Positions 54,126 to 63,374 are shown, numbered from the stretch's first letter. The stretch is DNA of 64,000 bases from Streptomyces brasiliensis (GCF_014647875.1 NZ_BMQA01000017.1:104453-168452), one strand, 5' to 3'. Translations and numbers: made by a program. Notes: a model not told the origin generated them from the letters alone.

Positions 54126-54595
54126 GTTCCCGGAGGGCCCGGTCGTCGAAAATCTGGCGGCCGGGCTCGTCCCGGAACCGGGCCGCCCACTGTGCCGTGG
54201 TGTGCAGCCCGCCGAACGTGTGGAAGTCCACCTTCAGCTCGCCGTGGAGCCCGTGGTCGTACTCCCGGGCCGGCTCGCGCGGAGACCGGTCCGGGCCGGC
54301 CGTACCCATGAGGTCGGTCGGCGAGGAACCGTGGTTGCGGGCGATGAAGGCGCTGGTGCCGACGCCGAAACGGGCGGCGTCGCACAGCAGCCGGAGTACG
54401 CCGGCGGGGCCGGGGAGGCCGATGCGGATCGGCAGGTCCACGTCGCGGTCGCGCACCGCCTCCACCCGGCGGAGCACCGGGTCGACCCGCGTGCTTGTCG
54501 GGGAACGCCGACCGCAGGGAGAGCCTGGTGATGGCGGGACGGCCCTCGGGACAGCCGCTGAGGCCGTGCGCCCCGGTCAGCGAGCGCCAGCCCCG
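54126..54595 (-). pseudogene. MetF-like (methylenetetrahydrofolate reductase family) gene fragment
   Basis: Across frames the reverse strand gives SGCPEGRPAITRLSLRSAFP and DKHA, then after an apparent deletion VDLPIRIGLPGPAGVLRLL, FGVGTSAFIARNHG, DLMGTAGPD and VDFHTFGGLHTTAQWA. These are segments of MetF-like proteins in the right order. The N-terminal half is missing, and it runs into the P-type ATPase fragment. Confidence 0.6.
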
Positions 54596-55201
54596 TCAGG
54601 GAGCGCGCCAGACGTTGTCGAAGGCCGCCTCCTCGATGTTGCGGCGCTGGCGGGTGGCCTCGAGTTCCATCACCGCGTCGTTCACGGCGGCCACCACGGT
54701 GACGACGGTGTCGCCGACGCGGTCCGCGAAGTCCTCGGCGGGCTCGTCGTGGATGCCGAGGGCGGCCGCGAGGGCGGCGAGGACGGGCTCGTCCGACTCC
54801 CACCGCTCGGCGGCCCGGCGCCGGTCCGGCGAGTCGACCAGTTCCGTGCGGGCGGTGCGGATCGCGAACCTCGGGTGGCGCTGCCGCGTGACCAGTCCGT
54901 CCTTCTCCAGGCCGGCGAAATAGGCCGCGTACAGGCCACGGCCGCGCCGCCACAGCCAGTCCTCGACGGACTCGTACGGCGCCTGCCGCTTCAGCGCCGT
55001 GGCGGCAGCGTCGAGCTGAGGGTCGCCGAGGGCCGGCTGCAGGCGGGGCACGATGCTGTCGCCGTCCAGGGTGAGCGCCTCGGCGTCGAGGAGGTCGAGG
55101 AGTTCGGCCCCGGCGAGGGCGAGCGAGAGGTCGCCCTGCTCGACGGGCGGGTGGGGGGCGGCGTCCAGCGTGGCGATCAGGAGGTCCCGCGGTGTGGTCA
55201 T
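54596..55201 (-). CDS. GPP34 (GOLPH3/VPS74-like) family phosphoprotein
   Basis: The 201-residue protein begins MTTPRDLLIATLDAAPHPPV and shows the GPP34 pattern: QGDLSLALAGAELLDLLDAEAL, DWLWRRGRGLYAAYFAGLEKDGLV and a C-terminal VVAAVNDAVMELEATRQRR helix. Bacterial GOLPH3-like proteins are frequent in Streptomyces with no settled role; eukaryotic ones bind phosphoinositides. The ATG at 55201 has GGAGTCC upstream. Confidence 0.88.
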   Translation of the reverse strand: MTTPRDLLIATLDAAPHPPVEQGDLSLALAGAELLDLLDAEALTLDGDSIVPRLQPALGDPQLDAAATALKRQAPYESVEDWLWRRGRGLYAAYFAGLEKDGLVTRQRHPRFAIRTARTELVDSPDRRRAAERWESDEPVLAALAAALGIHDEPAEDFADRVGDTVVTVVAAVNDAVMELEATRQRRNIEEAAFDNVWRAP

Positions 55202-55342
55202 GTCGGACTCCAGGTCAGAGACGTCGTAGGCACAGCGCCGGGCCGGATCGTCGCCTTGCGCGGCTGCGGCTGTGGGCCGTACCGACGGAATATGCCGCAC
55301 CACCACCATGGGCTGAGGCGGGCGTCCGCGCAGCACGGACGG

Positions 55343-56725
55343 CTACTCCTTTGCCGCAGGGTTCCTGCCGGCCCCGCTCTCATGCCGTGCGGCCTCGCGC
55401 ACCCGCTCGCGGATGCGGGACCGGTCGACCGGCCGGCCCTTGAAGTGGACGGACTCGATCCGGCGCGTGTTCGTGATGTCCCGCAGGGGGTCTCCCGCCA
55501 GGACGACGAAGTCGGCCCGCCTGCCCTCTTCGAGGGTGCCGCGGTCGGTGAGACCGAGCAGGGTCGCGGAGCGCTGTGTGGCGCTCTGGAGGACGGTGAG
55601 CGGCGGCAGTCCCGCCGCGGCCAGTGCCTCCAGCTCGCGGTGCTCGGCGAAGCCCGGGAACTGGGTGAGCAGACCGGTGTCCGCGGAGAACACGAGACGT
55701 ACGCCGGCGTCGGCGAAGGTCCGCAGCGTGCTCTGCATGCGCTGGTACGCCTCGAGCGTGTCGAACAGCGGCTGCGGTGCGTTCGCCCTGATCCGGCTGC
55801 GCAGGTCAGCGATCGCCTCCGGGGTCACGAGGTCGGCAAGGGCCGGATCGTCGAGCCAGCTGTCGCCGTCCGGGCGCTGGATGCTCATCGACGTGAAGAC
55901 CGCCACGTCGTGGGTGGTGAGCAGGGTGATGAGCTCCTCGTCGGGAGCGGGGGTGCGGGGCAGGTGCGCCAGGATGTCGGCGCCCGCTCGGATCGCCTCC
56001 TTGGCGTCGTCCACCGTGTAGATGTGGGCGGCCGCCTTGAGTCCGTGGCGGTGAGCCTCGTCGACGATCGCCCGGTAGACGTCCGGCTCGAGCCTGGCCT
56101 CGGTGCCGTGCCGGTCGTCGAGCCAGAACTTGACGGCGTCGACGTGCTTCGCCGCCAGCGCGCGCACGTGCCGGCGTGCGTCCTCGGGGCTCGTTGCCTC
56201 GTGGACCGCGTCGGCCGCGAAGAAGGGGCCGCCGTTGCCGGATCCCGGTGTGGGGGCGACGATTCCCGCTCCGGCGGTGTGGAGGGTCGCGAGGTCTTCG
56301 TCGTCGAGTTCGCCCTTGCGCTGCCGGTCGCGTACCCGGATCTCGGTGTCGTCCCGGTCGGTGCCGAGGGACTGGAACACGCTGACGCCGTAGTAGGCGA
56401 GCCGGCGGAGGTGGTCGATGACGTTGTCGGCGGAGAAGTTCCCGGCGTCCGCCGCGGCCCCCTTCCAGTAACCGATGTGCCCGTGCGGATTGACGAGGGC
56501 GGGCATCACGGTCCTGCCCGCCAGCGAGACCGTCTGCCGTGTGGGGTCGGGGCTGATGGCGTCCCTGGGCCCGATCCATTCGATCAGGCCGTCGCGGACG
56601 ACGAGTCCGGCGTCGTCGATGACGGTCTCGCCGTCGCCCACGATCACCCGGGCGCCTTCGTAGAGGACGGCTGCGGTCCCCTCTCCCGATGACCTGCGTG
56701 CGCCGTCTCCGGCGGTGGCGCTCAT
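55343..56725 (-). CDS. Amidohydrolase family protein
   Basis: The 460-residue protein has the metal-dependent hydrolase layout: composite beta-sandwich, ALVNPHGHIGYW with the HxH metal ligands, AVKFWLDDRH with the bridging Lys, AAHIYT and LAHLPR with the next two histidines, and FSADTGLLT with the catalytic Asp. Related enzymes hydrolyse imidazolonepropionate, dipeptides or amides; the substrate here is unknown. RBS GGAGG lies before the ATG. Together with the GntR regulator and the SnoaL-like enzyme it forms a small catabolic unit. Confidence 0.9.
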   Translation of the reverse strand: MSATAGDGARRSSGEGTAAVLYEGARVIVGDGETVIDDAGLVVRDGLIEWIGPRDAISPDPTRQTVSLAGRTVMPALVNPHGHIGYWKGAAADAGNFSADNVIDHLRRLAYYGVSVFQSLGTDRDDTEIRVRDRQRKGELDDEDLATLHTAGAGIVAPTPGSGNGGPFFAADAVHEATSPEDARRHVRALAAKHVDAVKFWLDDRHGTEARLEPDVYRAIVDEAHRHGLKAAAHIYTVDDAKEAIRAGADILAHLPRTPAPDEELITLLTTHDVAVFTSMSIQRPDGDSWLDDPALADLVTPEAIADLRSRIRANAPQPLFDTLEAYQRMQSTLRTFADAGVRLVFSADTGLLTQFPGFAEHRELEALAAAGLPPLTVLQSATQRSATLLGLTDRGTLEEGRRADFVVLAGDPLRDITNTRRIESVHFKGRPVDRSRIRERVREAARHESGAGRNPAAKE

Positions 56726-56757
56726 GGCGCCTCCTTTCCCTGCGGGTGTCGGTTCGT

Positions 56758-57067
56758 CTACGACGCGGTGGGCGCCGTCGCGTAGCGCGCGCTGCGCCGC
56801 TCGAACTCGTCGTAGCCCATGAGGCCTTCGAAGGCGCGCTGGTCCGTCACCAGGTCCTTGACCGCGGCGACGTCATTGCGGGCGCGCAGGACGCTGAGGA
56901 CGTCGGTCACGCCCTTGGACGCGGCGCCGAGGAGCGTGTACCAGAGCAGGATCACGTCGGCGCCGGCCACCGCGTACTCGTCGATCGTGTGCGCCGGGAC
57001 GTCCGAGCCGGGTACGTCCAAGGAGCCCTTTCAGGGCGGCCCTGCGCGCGGTGTGGTCGTGCGACAC
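56758..57067 (-). pseudogene. Isocitrate lyase/PEP mutase-family pseudogene (internal deletion)
   Basis: AGAAGGA precedes a GTG at 57067 that encodes VSHDHTARRAALKGLL, a normal start for this superfamily. The next ~200 codons, including the catalytic loop, are gone. The frame jumps to a C-terminal piece (HTIDEYAVAGADVILLWYTL, VTDVLSVLRARNDVAAVKDL, MGYDEFERRSARYATA). It lies between the amidohydrolase and the GntR gene and was probably part of their pathway. Confidence 0.6.
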
Positions 57068-57116
57068 GATGGTTCCTTCTGAGAGATCACGGGATGCGCG
57101 CGTGGTCGCGGCGGCG

Positions 57117-57761
57117 TCAGACCAGGAAGTCCCGGTACCGGCTCAGCTGCTTGCGCGCGGTCTGCATGTTGTGGCGTTTGAGCTGCTCGGCGCCCTCGGC
57201 GTCGCCGCGCACGAGCGCGTCGATGATCAGACGGTGCTCGGCGAGGCTCTGCTCCATCCGGCCCGGCGACATCAGGATGCGGCGCCGCAGGAGATGCGAC
57301 TGGTCCCGCACACCGGCCAGCATCTCGGCGAGAAAGCCCTGGTCGGCCAGGCGGATGACGGTGTCGCGGTAGTCGTCGATCGCCGCGAGGAACACGTCGA
57401 CGTCACCGTTCTCGGCGGCTTCGTCGAGACCGCCGCCCTCGGCGAACCTCGCCCGCAGTTCCGCCCAGTCGGCCGGTGTGGATTTCTGCGCCGCGAGCCG
57501 CGCCGCGAGGCCCTCGAGGAGTTCGAGGACGTCGTAGATCTCCTGCAGGCGGTTGTAGCCGAGCCGGGCCACGACCGCCCCCGCGTTGGGGACGCGCTCG
57601 ACGAGGCCGCGGGACTCCAGGGACTGCAGTGCGGACCTGACCGCGAACCGCGACGTCCCCAGCTCCTCGGCCAGCTGCACCTCCGGCAGCCGGTCCCCCG
57701 GAGCGAGGTCCCCGCGCAGCACGCGCTCCCGCAGCCTGGCTTCGACGTCTTCACGCTTCAC
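57117..57761 (-). CDS. GntR family regulator (FCD/FadR subfamily)
   Basis: The 214-residue protein has an N-terminal winged helix (RLRERVLRGDLAPGDRLPEVQLAEELGTSRFAVRSALQSLESRGLVERV, about 8-60) and an all-helical FCD effector domain (about 75-205). The metal-type ligand residues in FLAAIDDYRDTVIRLA and EHRLIIDAL are of the kind seen in FCD proteins that bind small acids. The GTG at 57761 opens the gene. Three operator-like boxes sit between it and the divergent SnoaL-like gene, so autorepression and control of both sides are likely. Confidence 0.92.
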   Translation of the reverse strand: MKREDVEARLRERVLRGDLAPGDRLPEVQLAEELGTSRFAVRSALQSLESRGLVERVPNAGAVVARLGYNRLQEIYDVLELLEGLAARLAAQKSTPADWAELRARFAEGGGLDEAAENGDVDVFLAAIDDYRDTVIRLADQGFLAEMLAGVRDQSHLLRRRILMSPGRMEQSLAEHRLIIDALVRGDAEGAEQLKRHNMQTARKQLSRYRDFLV

Positions 57762-57840
57762 AGCGGATCCCGGCTCCTTCGACAGCTTCCGGCCTGGTCA
57801 ACAGCGACGCTAGGTCCGCCCCCGCGACATTGTCAATCAG

Positions 57841-57896
57841 ATTGGCGACAATCATGGATTGTATTGGCGACAATCAAAACTCGAATTGTCGCCAAT
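57841..57896. promoter_or_regulatory. Three operator boxes spaced exactly 22 bp (GntR site array)
   Basis: ATTGGCGACAATC occurs at 57841-57853 and 57863-57875, and its reverse complement form ATTGTCGCCAAT at 57885-57896. Each is an imperfect palindrome (ATTG-N4-CAAT) and the spacing is two helical turns. A shorter ATTGTCAAT lies at 57829-57837. The array fills the divergent GntR/SnoaL promoter region. Confidence 0.85.
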
Positions 57897-57965
57897 CTGG
57901 TGTAGCTTGGGCTCGACCGAGTCACCAGCCTCGGGCGACGGGACGACGAGAGAGGACCAGGCAGC

Positions 57966-58430
57966 ATGACGAAGCGCTCCGGCGTCGACGCCGTGCACAA
58001 CTTCTGGGCGCAGGTCTGGGAGGCACCGCAGAACTACGACGCGATCGACGACCTCGTGGTGGAGGACTTCGTCCTCGTCACGGGCGGGGTGCGCGTCGAG
58101 TCACGCGCCGCGTTCAAGGAGTGGGCGAAGGAGTTCGGCGGCGCCATCGACAATCTCGAGTTCGAGGTCATCGAGTCGTTCGAGAACCACGACGGCACGC
58201 GGGTCGCCTCCCTGTGGCGCATCACCGGCACCAACAACGGAGCGCTGGGGACCGAACCCGACGGTGCGCCGATCGAGATGTGCGGGACGGCGGTGTGGGG
58301 CGTGCGCGAGGACGGCAAGCTGCTGTGGAACCAGGTGGAACGCAACGCCTTCGAAGTCCACCGTCGCCTCACCGACCCCGCACGAAGGAGGCCGGAGACG
58401 CACAGCGATGAGACGGAATCGCCGGGGTGA
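57966..58430 (+). CDS. SnoaL-like / NTF2-fold protein
   Basis: The 154-residue protein has the ester-cyclase/SnoaL pattern: VHNFWAQVWEAPQNYDAIDD, RVESRAAFKEWAKEFGGAID, FEVIESFENHDGTRVASLWR and EMCGTAVWGVREDGKLLWNQ. The NTF2-like cone binds small hydrophobic molecules; members isomerise, hydrate or cyclise. GAGAGAGGA precedes the ATG. It is controlled, by position, from the operator array and the divergent GntR. Confidence 0.85.
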   Translation: MTKRSGVDAVHNFWAQVWEAPQNYDAIDDLVVEDFVLVTGGVRVESRAAFKEWAKEFGGAIDNLEFEVIESFENHDGTRVASLWRITGTNNGALGTEPDGAPIEMCGTAVWGVREDGKLLWNQVERNAFEVHRRLTDPARRRPETHSDETESPG

Positions 58431-58838
58431 CCGGACACCCTGGCATGGGCGGACGCAGAGGTGACGCCGAGATCGTCGCCGATCTCCAGTGACCGTCGGC
58501 AGCAGAAGGCGAGCAGCCGGAGCAGTCGCCGGAGGTCGACCCGACCGGGCCCACGGTGTGAACCTTTTACCCATCGGGTCACGCGGCCAGGGCTACAGCC
58601 CGAGCCCCCGTGCCGAGAGGAAATGTCACGAAGTCTCCTCCATGAGTCCTCAGCCCCGCCGTGCGACCGTCACGGCCAACGGCCACCGAGACCGTGTTGG
58701 GCGTGGACCTGCCGTGGGATCCGTCGAAGCGAACGGCCGGGCAGTTGCGCCACCAGTGGAGTGACGTGCTTCCGGCCTGTGCTGGAGAAGGGTGCTCACA
58801 CGCCGGCCGGCGCCCGCCGCGGGGTGCGAGCCGCGGAC
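58431..58838. other. No supportable gene
   Basis: About 400 bp between the SnoaL-like gene and the GH1 terminator. Several short frames exist on both strands but none has a recognisable domain or start; some may be remnants. Confidence 0.35.
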
Positions 58839-58884
58839 GCGGAGGAGGGGGTGGCGGCACACCTGCCGCCACCCCCTCCTCCGC
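58839..58884 (-). terminator. Strong hairpin at the end of the sugar operon
   Basis: A 21-bp perfect stem (arms 58839-58859 and 58864-58884) with a 4-nt loop lies 10 bp beyond the GH1 stop codon. No T-tract; such long GC stems are usual terminators in Streptomyces. Confidence 0.8.
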
Positions 58885-58893
58885 CACATGCCG

Positions 58894-60276
58894 TCAGCCG
58901 CGCTGGGCGGCGATCATCGACCGGTACCAGTGGTAGCTGTCCTTCGGGGTGCGGACCTGGGTGTCGTAGTCGACCCGGACGATCCCGAACCGCTTGTCGT
59001 AGCCGAAGGCCCACTCGAAGTTGTCCAGCAGCGACCACACGTAGTAGCCCCGGACGTCGACACCGGCGTCGATCGCAGCGCGCAGCGCGGTCAAGTGACC
59101 GCGCAGGTACTCGACCCGGTCGGTGTCGTGCACCGCGCCGTCCTCGCTCACGGCGTCGTGCTCGGCGGAGCCGTTCTCGGTGATGTGGATCGGAGGCAGG
59201 GCGTCGCCGTACTGCTTCTTCAGGGCCACCAGCAGATCGGTGAGGGTGTCCGGCGCGACCGCCCACCCCATCGCGGTCTCCCGGACGCCCGGCATCCGGA
59301 CCTCCTCGTACCGGTTGTCGGTCGCCACCCGCTTCCCCGGGTCGGCCTCGCGCAGCGGGGCGTCGGCGACCACGATCGGCCGGTAGTAGTTGATGCCGAG
59401 GAAGTCCAGCGGCTGCGAGATCAGCTCCAGGTCGCCGTCCTGGCGGAAGTCCGCTCCGGTGATCAGCTCGCCGAAGGTGTCCTCCTCGGTCACCGCGTAG
59501 CGGCCCGCCAGGATCGGCTCGGTCCACACCAGGTTGTGCTGGGTGTCCGCGCGGACCACGGCCGCGAGGTCGGCCGCCGATTCGGTGGCGGGCAGGTTGC
59601 GGTCGAGGTTGAGGGTGATCCCGACCTCGCGTACCCCGGCCGACCGCAGCGCCTGCACGGCGAGGCCGTGCCCGACCAGCAGGTGGTGCACGGCGGCCAG
59701 CGCAGGACGGCCCTCCCTGGCGCCCGGCGCGTGCCGGCCGATGGAGTAGCCGAGGAACGCGCTGCACCAGGGCTCGTTGAGGGTGATCCAGCGCGGCACC
59801 CGGTCGCCCAGGTGCTCGGCCACCACGGCCGTGTACTCGGCGAACCGCTCCGCCGTCTCGCGCACCCGCCAGCCGCCACGGTCCTCCAGCGTCTGCGGCA
59901 GGTCCCAGTGGTACAGGGTGGCGGCCGGCTCGATGCCCGCCTCCAGCAGTTCGTCCACCAGCCGGGAGTAGAAGTCGAGGCCCTTGGGGTTCACCGGGCC
60001 GCTGCCGTCGGGCACGATCCGCGGCCAGGCGATGGAGAACCGGTACGAGTCCACGCCCAGGTCGCGCAGCAGCGCCACGTCCTCGGGGTAGCGGTGGTAG
60101 TGGTCGCAGGCCACGTCACCGGTGTCGCCGTTCACCACCAGACCGGGCGTGTGGCTGTAGGTGTCCCAGATGGAGGGGCCGCGGCCGTCCTCCCGGGCGG
60201 CGCCCTCGATCTGGTACGAGGCGGTGGCGGCGCCGAAGACGAAGCCGGAGGGGAATCCGGGGAAGCCACTCATCAT
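58894..60276 (-). CDS. GH1 family beta-glucosidase
   Basis: The 460-residue protein has the GH1 signature: N-terminal FVFGAATASYQIEGAAREDG, the acid/base glutamate in ITLNEPWCSAFLGY, the nucleophile in HITENGS, and the C-terminal WSLLDNFEWAFGYDKRFGIV. It lacks a signal peptide, so it splits imported beta-glucosides such as cellobiose. It follows the ABC transporter genes on one transcript, and AGG lies upstream of the ATG at 60276. Confidence 0.95.
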   Translation of the reverse strand: MMSGFPGFPSGFVFGAATASYQIEGAAREDGRGPSIWDTYSHTPGLVVNGDTGDVACDHYHRYPEDVALLRDLGVDSYRFSIAWPRIVPDGSGPVNPKGLDFYSRLVDELLEAGIEPAATLYHWDLPQTLEDRGGWRVRETAERFAEYTAVVAEHLGDRVPRWITLNEPWCSAFLGYSIGRHAPGAREGRPALAAVHHLLVGHGLAVQALRSAGVREVGITLNLDRNLPATESAADLAAVVRADTQHNLVWTEPILAGRYAVTEEDTFGELITGADFRQDGDLELISQPLDFLGINYYRPIVVADAPLREADPGKRVATDNRYEEVRMPGVRETAMGWAVAPDTLTDLLVALKKQYGDALPPIHITENGSAEHDAVSEDGAVHDTDRVEYLRGHLTALRAAIDAGVDVRGYYVWSLLDNFEWAFGYDKRFGIVRVDYDTQVRTPKDSYHWYRSMIAAQRG

Positions 60277-60302
60277 GCGAACCTGTTCCAGGTGTGAGGT
60301 GG

Positions 60303-61145
60303 TCACTTGACGGAACCGCCGGTGATGCCGGCGGCGATGTACTTCTGCGCGAGCACGAGCAGCACCGCCGCGGGGATCGCGGAGAGCACGGAGGCGGCCA
60401 TGACCGCACTCCAGTCGCCGACGTGCGCGCCGATGTACTGGTAGATGCCCAGGGTGATCGGCTTGACGTGGTCGGTGGTGTTCAGGGTGAGCGCGAACAT
60501 GAAGTCGCTCCACGCGTACAGGAAGGAGAACAGCCCGGCGGTGATCAGCGAGTTGCGGCTCATCGGCAGCACGACCTGGACGAAGGTGCGCAGCCGGCCG
60601 GCTCCGTCCACCTCGGCCGCCTCGATGACCTCGCGCGGGATGGCCACCATGAAGGACCGCATCAGCACGATGGCGAACGGGATGCCCAGCGAGGCGTCGG
60701 CGAGCATCAGACCGAAGTACGAGTTGACCAGGCCGAGGTCCACGTACGCGCTGTACAGCGCGTTGGCTATGACGATGCCCGGGACCATCTGCGTGATCAG
60801 GGTGCCGAACACCACGGTCTTGGCGCCGCGCAACTTGAACTGCGCGAGGCCGTAGGCGGCCGGTGCGGAGAACGCCAGGCAGATCACGACGGCGCCGAGC
60901 GCCACCGCGAGCGAGGTCAGCAGATGGCCGCCCTGCTCTGTCAGGGCCGAGGAGAAGCCGGACAGGTCCAGGCTGTGCGGGACCGGGTCCACCTCCAGCA
61001 GACCGGACTCGGGCTGCAGCGCGGTGTTGATCATCCAGTACAACGGGAACAGCATCACACACAGGATGAGGATGCCGACGATCGTCGTGCCCCAACGGCG
61101 CTTCGGCTTGCCGGCGGCCGGGGCGGCGGGAGTGGTGGTCGCCAT
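60303..61145 (-). CDS. Carbohydrate ABC transporter permease (MalG-like)
   Basis: The 280-residue inner-membrane protein has six predicted helices and the EAA loop EAAEVDGAGRLRTFVQVVLP, which contacts the ATPase. GIYQYIGAHVGDWSAVMAAS near the C-terminus is typical of the MalG branch. It starts 5 bp after its partner permease stops. No ATPase gene is in the window; Streptomyces sugar importers often share the MsiK ATPase. Confidence 0.93.
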   Translation of the reverse strand: MATTTPAAPAAGKPKRRWGTTIVGILILCVMLFPLYWMINTALQPESGLLEVDPVPHSLDLSGFSSALTEQGGHLLTSLAVALGAVVICLAFSAPAAYGLAQFKLRGAKTVVFGTLITQMVPGIVIANALYSAYVDLGLVNSYFGLMLADASLGIPFAIVLMRSFMVAIPREVIEAAEVDGAGRLRTFVQVVLPMSRNSLITAGLFSFLYAWSDFMFALTLNTTDHVKPITLGIYQYIGAHVGDWSAVMAASVLSAIPAAVLLVLAQKYIAAGITGGSVK

Positions 61146-61150
61146 GCCGG

Positions 61151-62101
61151 TCACTTCCCCTCGTTGCGGTTGGCCCGCAGGTAGAACACCGCGAACACGG
61201 CGGAGATCAGGATCAGGATGTTGCCGACCACGGCGCCGGCCCCGAAGTCCAGCTGGACGAAGGAGCTCTGGTACGTCAGCGTGCCCAGGGTCTGCGTGGA
61301 GTCGGCGGGGCCGCCGTCGGTGAGCGCGAGGACCAGGTCGAGGATCTTGACCGTGGACATGAAGCCCAGCACGAGCACGACCGTGATGACCGGCTTCAGC
61401 AGCGGCAGTGTGATCGAGCGGAAGGTGCGCCAGGCAGAGGCGCCGTCGAGCGAGGCGGCCTCGTACACCTCGCGCGGGATCTCCTGGAGGCCGCCGTAGA
61501 GGATCACCATGTTGAAGGGGATGCCGATCCAGATGTTCACCAGGATCACGGCGAGCAGCGCCACATGGGTGCTGGTCAGCCACGGGGTGTGGCCGATGCC
61601 GAACAGCCCGAGGAAGGAGTTCAGCACACCGGTGTCCTGATCCAGGATGCGCCGCCAGACGATGCCGGAGACGACCATGGGCACGAGCCAGGGCAGCAGG
61701 ATCAGCGCGCGCAGCACGCCGTTGAGAGGGAACCTGCGGTTGAAGAACACCGCCAGGCCCAGACCGATGCTGAACTGCCCGATCAGCGAGCCGATGGTGA
61801 AGACGATCGTCTGCCACAGGGCCTTGCCGAACAGGTCTTCGCCGAAGACCTTGCGCCAGTTGTCCAGGCCGTTGAAGGGGGCCTTGCCGGTGAAGAAGGT
61901 CGACGGCGTGTAGTGCTGGAAACTCATCACGATGTTGCGGACGAGCGGGTAGCCGAAGAACAGCAGCATGAACAGCACGGCGGGGGCCACGAAGCCCCAC
62001 TGCGCGAGCGTGCGGCGCCGGCGGGTGCGGACCGGTTCGGGGGCGACTCCGGCGGTGGTGCCGGCGGCCGCGGGGGCGGGAACAGCAGTGGTGGTGGACA
62101 T
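61151..62101 (-). CDS. Carbohydrate ABC transporter permease (MalF-like)
   Basis: The 316-residue protein has six hydrophobic segments and the EAA loop EAASLDGASAWRTFRSITLP. The proline/alanine-rich N-terminal 30 residues are cytoplasmic. GAGGTAACGACG precedes the ATG at 62101. It forms the channel with the MalG-like partner. Confidence 0.93.
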   Translation of the reverse strand: MSTTTAVPAPAAAGTTAGVAPEPVRTRRRRTLAQWGFVAPAVLFMLLFFGYPLVRNIVMSFQHYTPSTFFTGKAPFNGLDNWRKVFGEDLFGKALWQTIVFTIGSLIGQFSIGLGLAVFFNRRFPLNGVLRALILLPWLVPMVVSGIVWRRILDQDTGVLNSFLGLFGIGHTPWLTSTHVALLAVILVNIWIGIPFNMVILYGGLQEIPREVYEAASLDGASAWRTFRSITLPLLKPVITVVLVLGFMSTVKILDLVLALTDGGPADSTQTLGTLTYQSSFVQLDFGAGAVVGNILILISAVFAVFYLRANRNEGK

Positions 62102-62111
62102 CGTCGTTACC

Positions 62112-63374
62112 TCACTTCCCGCTCTCGACGCGCGCCTGCGCGTGCTTCAGCGCGGACTCGCTGGGCTGCCCGGTGAGCGCGGACTGGAACGCGCTCTGCA
62201 GGGCGAGGGAGATCGAGGTCCAGCCGGAGCCGACCTTGGCGGTGCGCGAACGCGCCACCGCGACCTGGTCGGCCAGCGAGCTGAGTGACGGGACCTTCTT
62301 GCGCCAGGTGGCGGCCGCCTTCTGGTTGGCCGGGATCATCCAGCTGTTGAGCGCGTAGGTCACCTCCTCCTGCTCGCTCGTCATGCAGTTGACGATCTTC
62401 GCGGACGTCTTCTCGCGCGTGGTGTCGCCGATGTCCGGGACGGTCAGCTCACCGCCGCCCAGCGGGCCCACGGAGTTGTCCCCGGCCCTGGGAACGGGGA
62501 TCTGCGCAATGCCCCAGTGCAGGCTCTTCTTGGTGTTGAGGGTCTCGACCTGCCAGGGGCCGTTGATCATCATGGCGGCATTTCCGGCCATGAATTGATC
62601 GTTGACGTCGGCCTGCGTCCAGTTGATCGTCGACTTGGACAGCGAGCCGTCGGAGAGCAGCGACTTCCAGTAGTCCAGCGCCTGGACCACCTGCCGGCTG
62701 CCGAGGTCGGTCTCGTCACCGCCGTTGGACCACATGAACGGCGTGAACTGGTAGACGCCGTCCTCGGCACCGCCGGCGCTCAGGGCGATGCCGTACTGGT
62801 GGCCCTGGGTGAGCTTCTTGGCCGTCTCGCGCATCTCGTCCCAGGTGGTGGGCACCTTGAGACCGGCCTTCTCGAGGATGTCCTTGTTGTAGAAGAGCGC
62901 GAGGGTGTTCACCGTGCGCGCCGCGCCGTAATACGTGCCCTTGTAGGAGCCGTAGTCGATGATGCCCTGCGGTACGTCGGTGGTGTCGACGCCCAGCTTC
63001 TTCAGGTCCATCAGACCTCCGGTCTCCGCGAAGGTCGGCATCTCGGAGCCGTCGAACTGGACGATGTCCGGAAGTGACTTCGAGGACGCCATCCGCAGCG
63101 ACTTGGTCATGACCTGGTCGGCCGGGACCGACTGCTGCTGGATGGTGACGCCGAGCTGCTTGCTGCAGCGTTCGAGAGTCGCCGCGTCCCAGCTGTGGTA
63201 CGAGTCGTCCGTCGACGAGTTCAGGACGGTGTACACGTCGGGGTCGCGGGACTGGCCGCAGCCGGTCAGCGCGACGGTGCCGACGAGCGCGGAGGCGACG
63301 GTGAGCGGGACGAGAACGCGTCGGCGGACCCGCCGGCGTCCGGGACGTGCCCCGTTCGGGAGGTGTGCTGTCAC
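62112..63374 (-). CDS. Extracellular sugar-binding lipoprotein
   Basis: The 420-residue protein has an N-terminal arginine-rich signal with lipobox VALTGC (Cys39), so it is lipid-anchored outside the membrane. It is a cluster-1 solute-binding protein: IVQFDGSEMPTFAETGGLMD, PTTWDEMRETAKKLTQG, AMMINGPWQVETLNT. The GTG at 63374 is preceded by AAGGG. It delivers a sugar, probably a beta-linked disaccharide, to the permeases. First gene of the transporter part of the operon. Confidence 0.92.
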   Translation of the reverse strand: MTAHLPNGARPGRRRVRRRVLVPLTVASALVGTVALTGCGQSRDPDVYTVLNSSTDDSYHSWDAATLERCSKQLGVTIQQQSVPADQVMTKSLRMASSKSLPDIVQFDGSEMPTFAETGGLMDLKKLGVDTTDVPQGIIDYGSYKGTYYGAARTVNTLALFYNKDILEKAGLKVPTTWDEMRETAKKLTQGHQYGIALSAGGAEDGVYQFTPFMWSNGGDETDLGSRQVVQALDYWKSLLSDGSLSKSTINWTQADVNDQFMAGNAAMMINGPWQVETLNTKKSLHWGIAQIPVPRAGDNSVGPLGGGELTVPDIGDTTREKTSAKIVNCMTSEQEEVTYALNSWMIPANQKAAATWRKKVPSLSSLADQVAVARSRTAKVGSGWTSISLALQSAFQSALTGQPSESALKHAQARVESGK

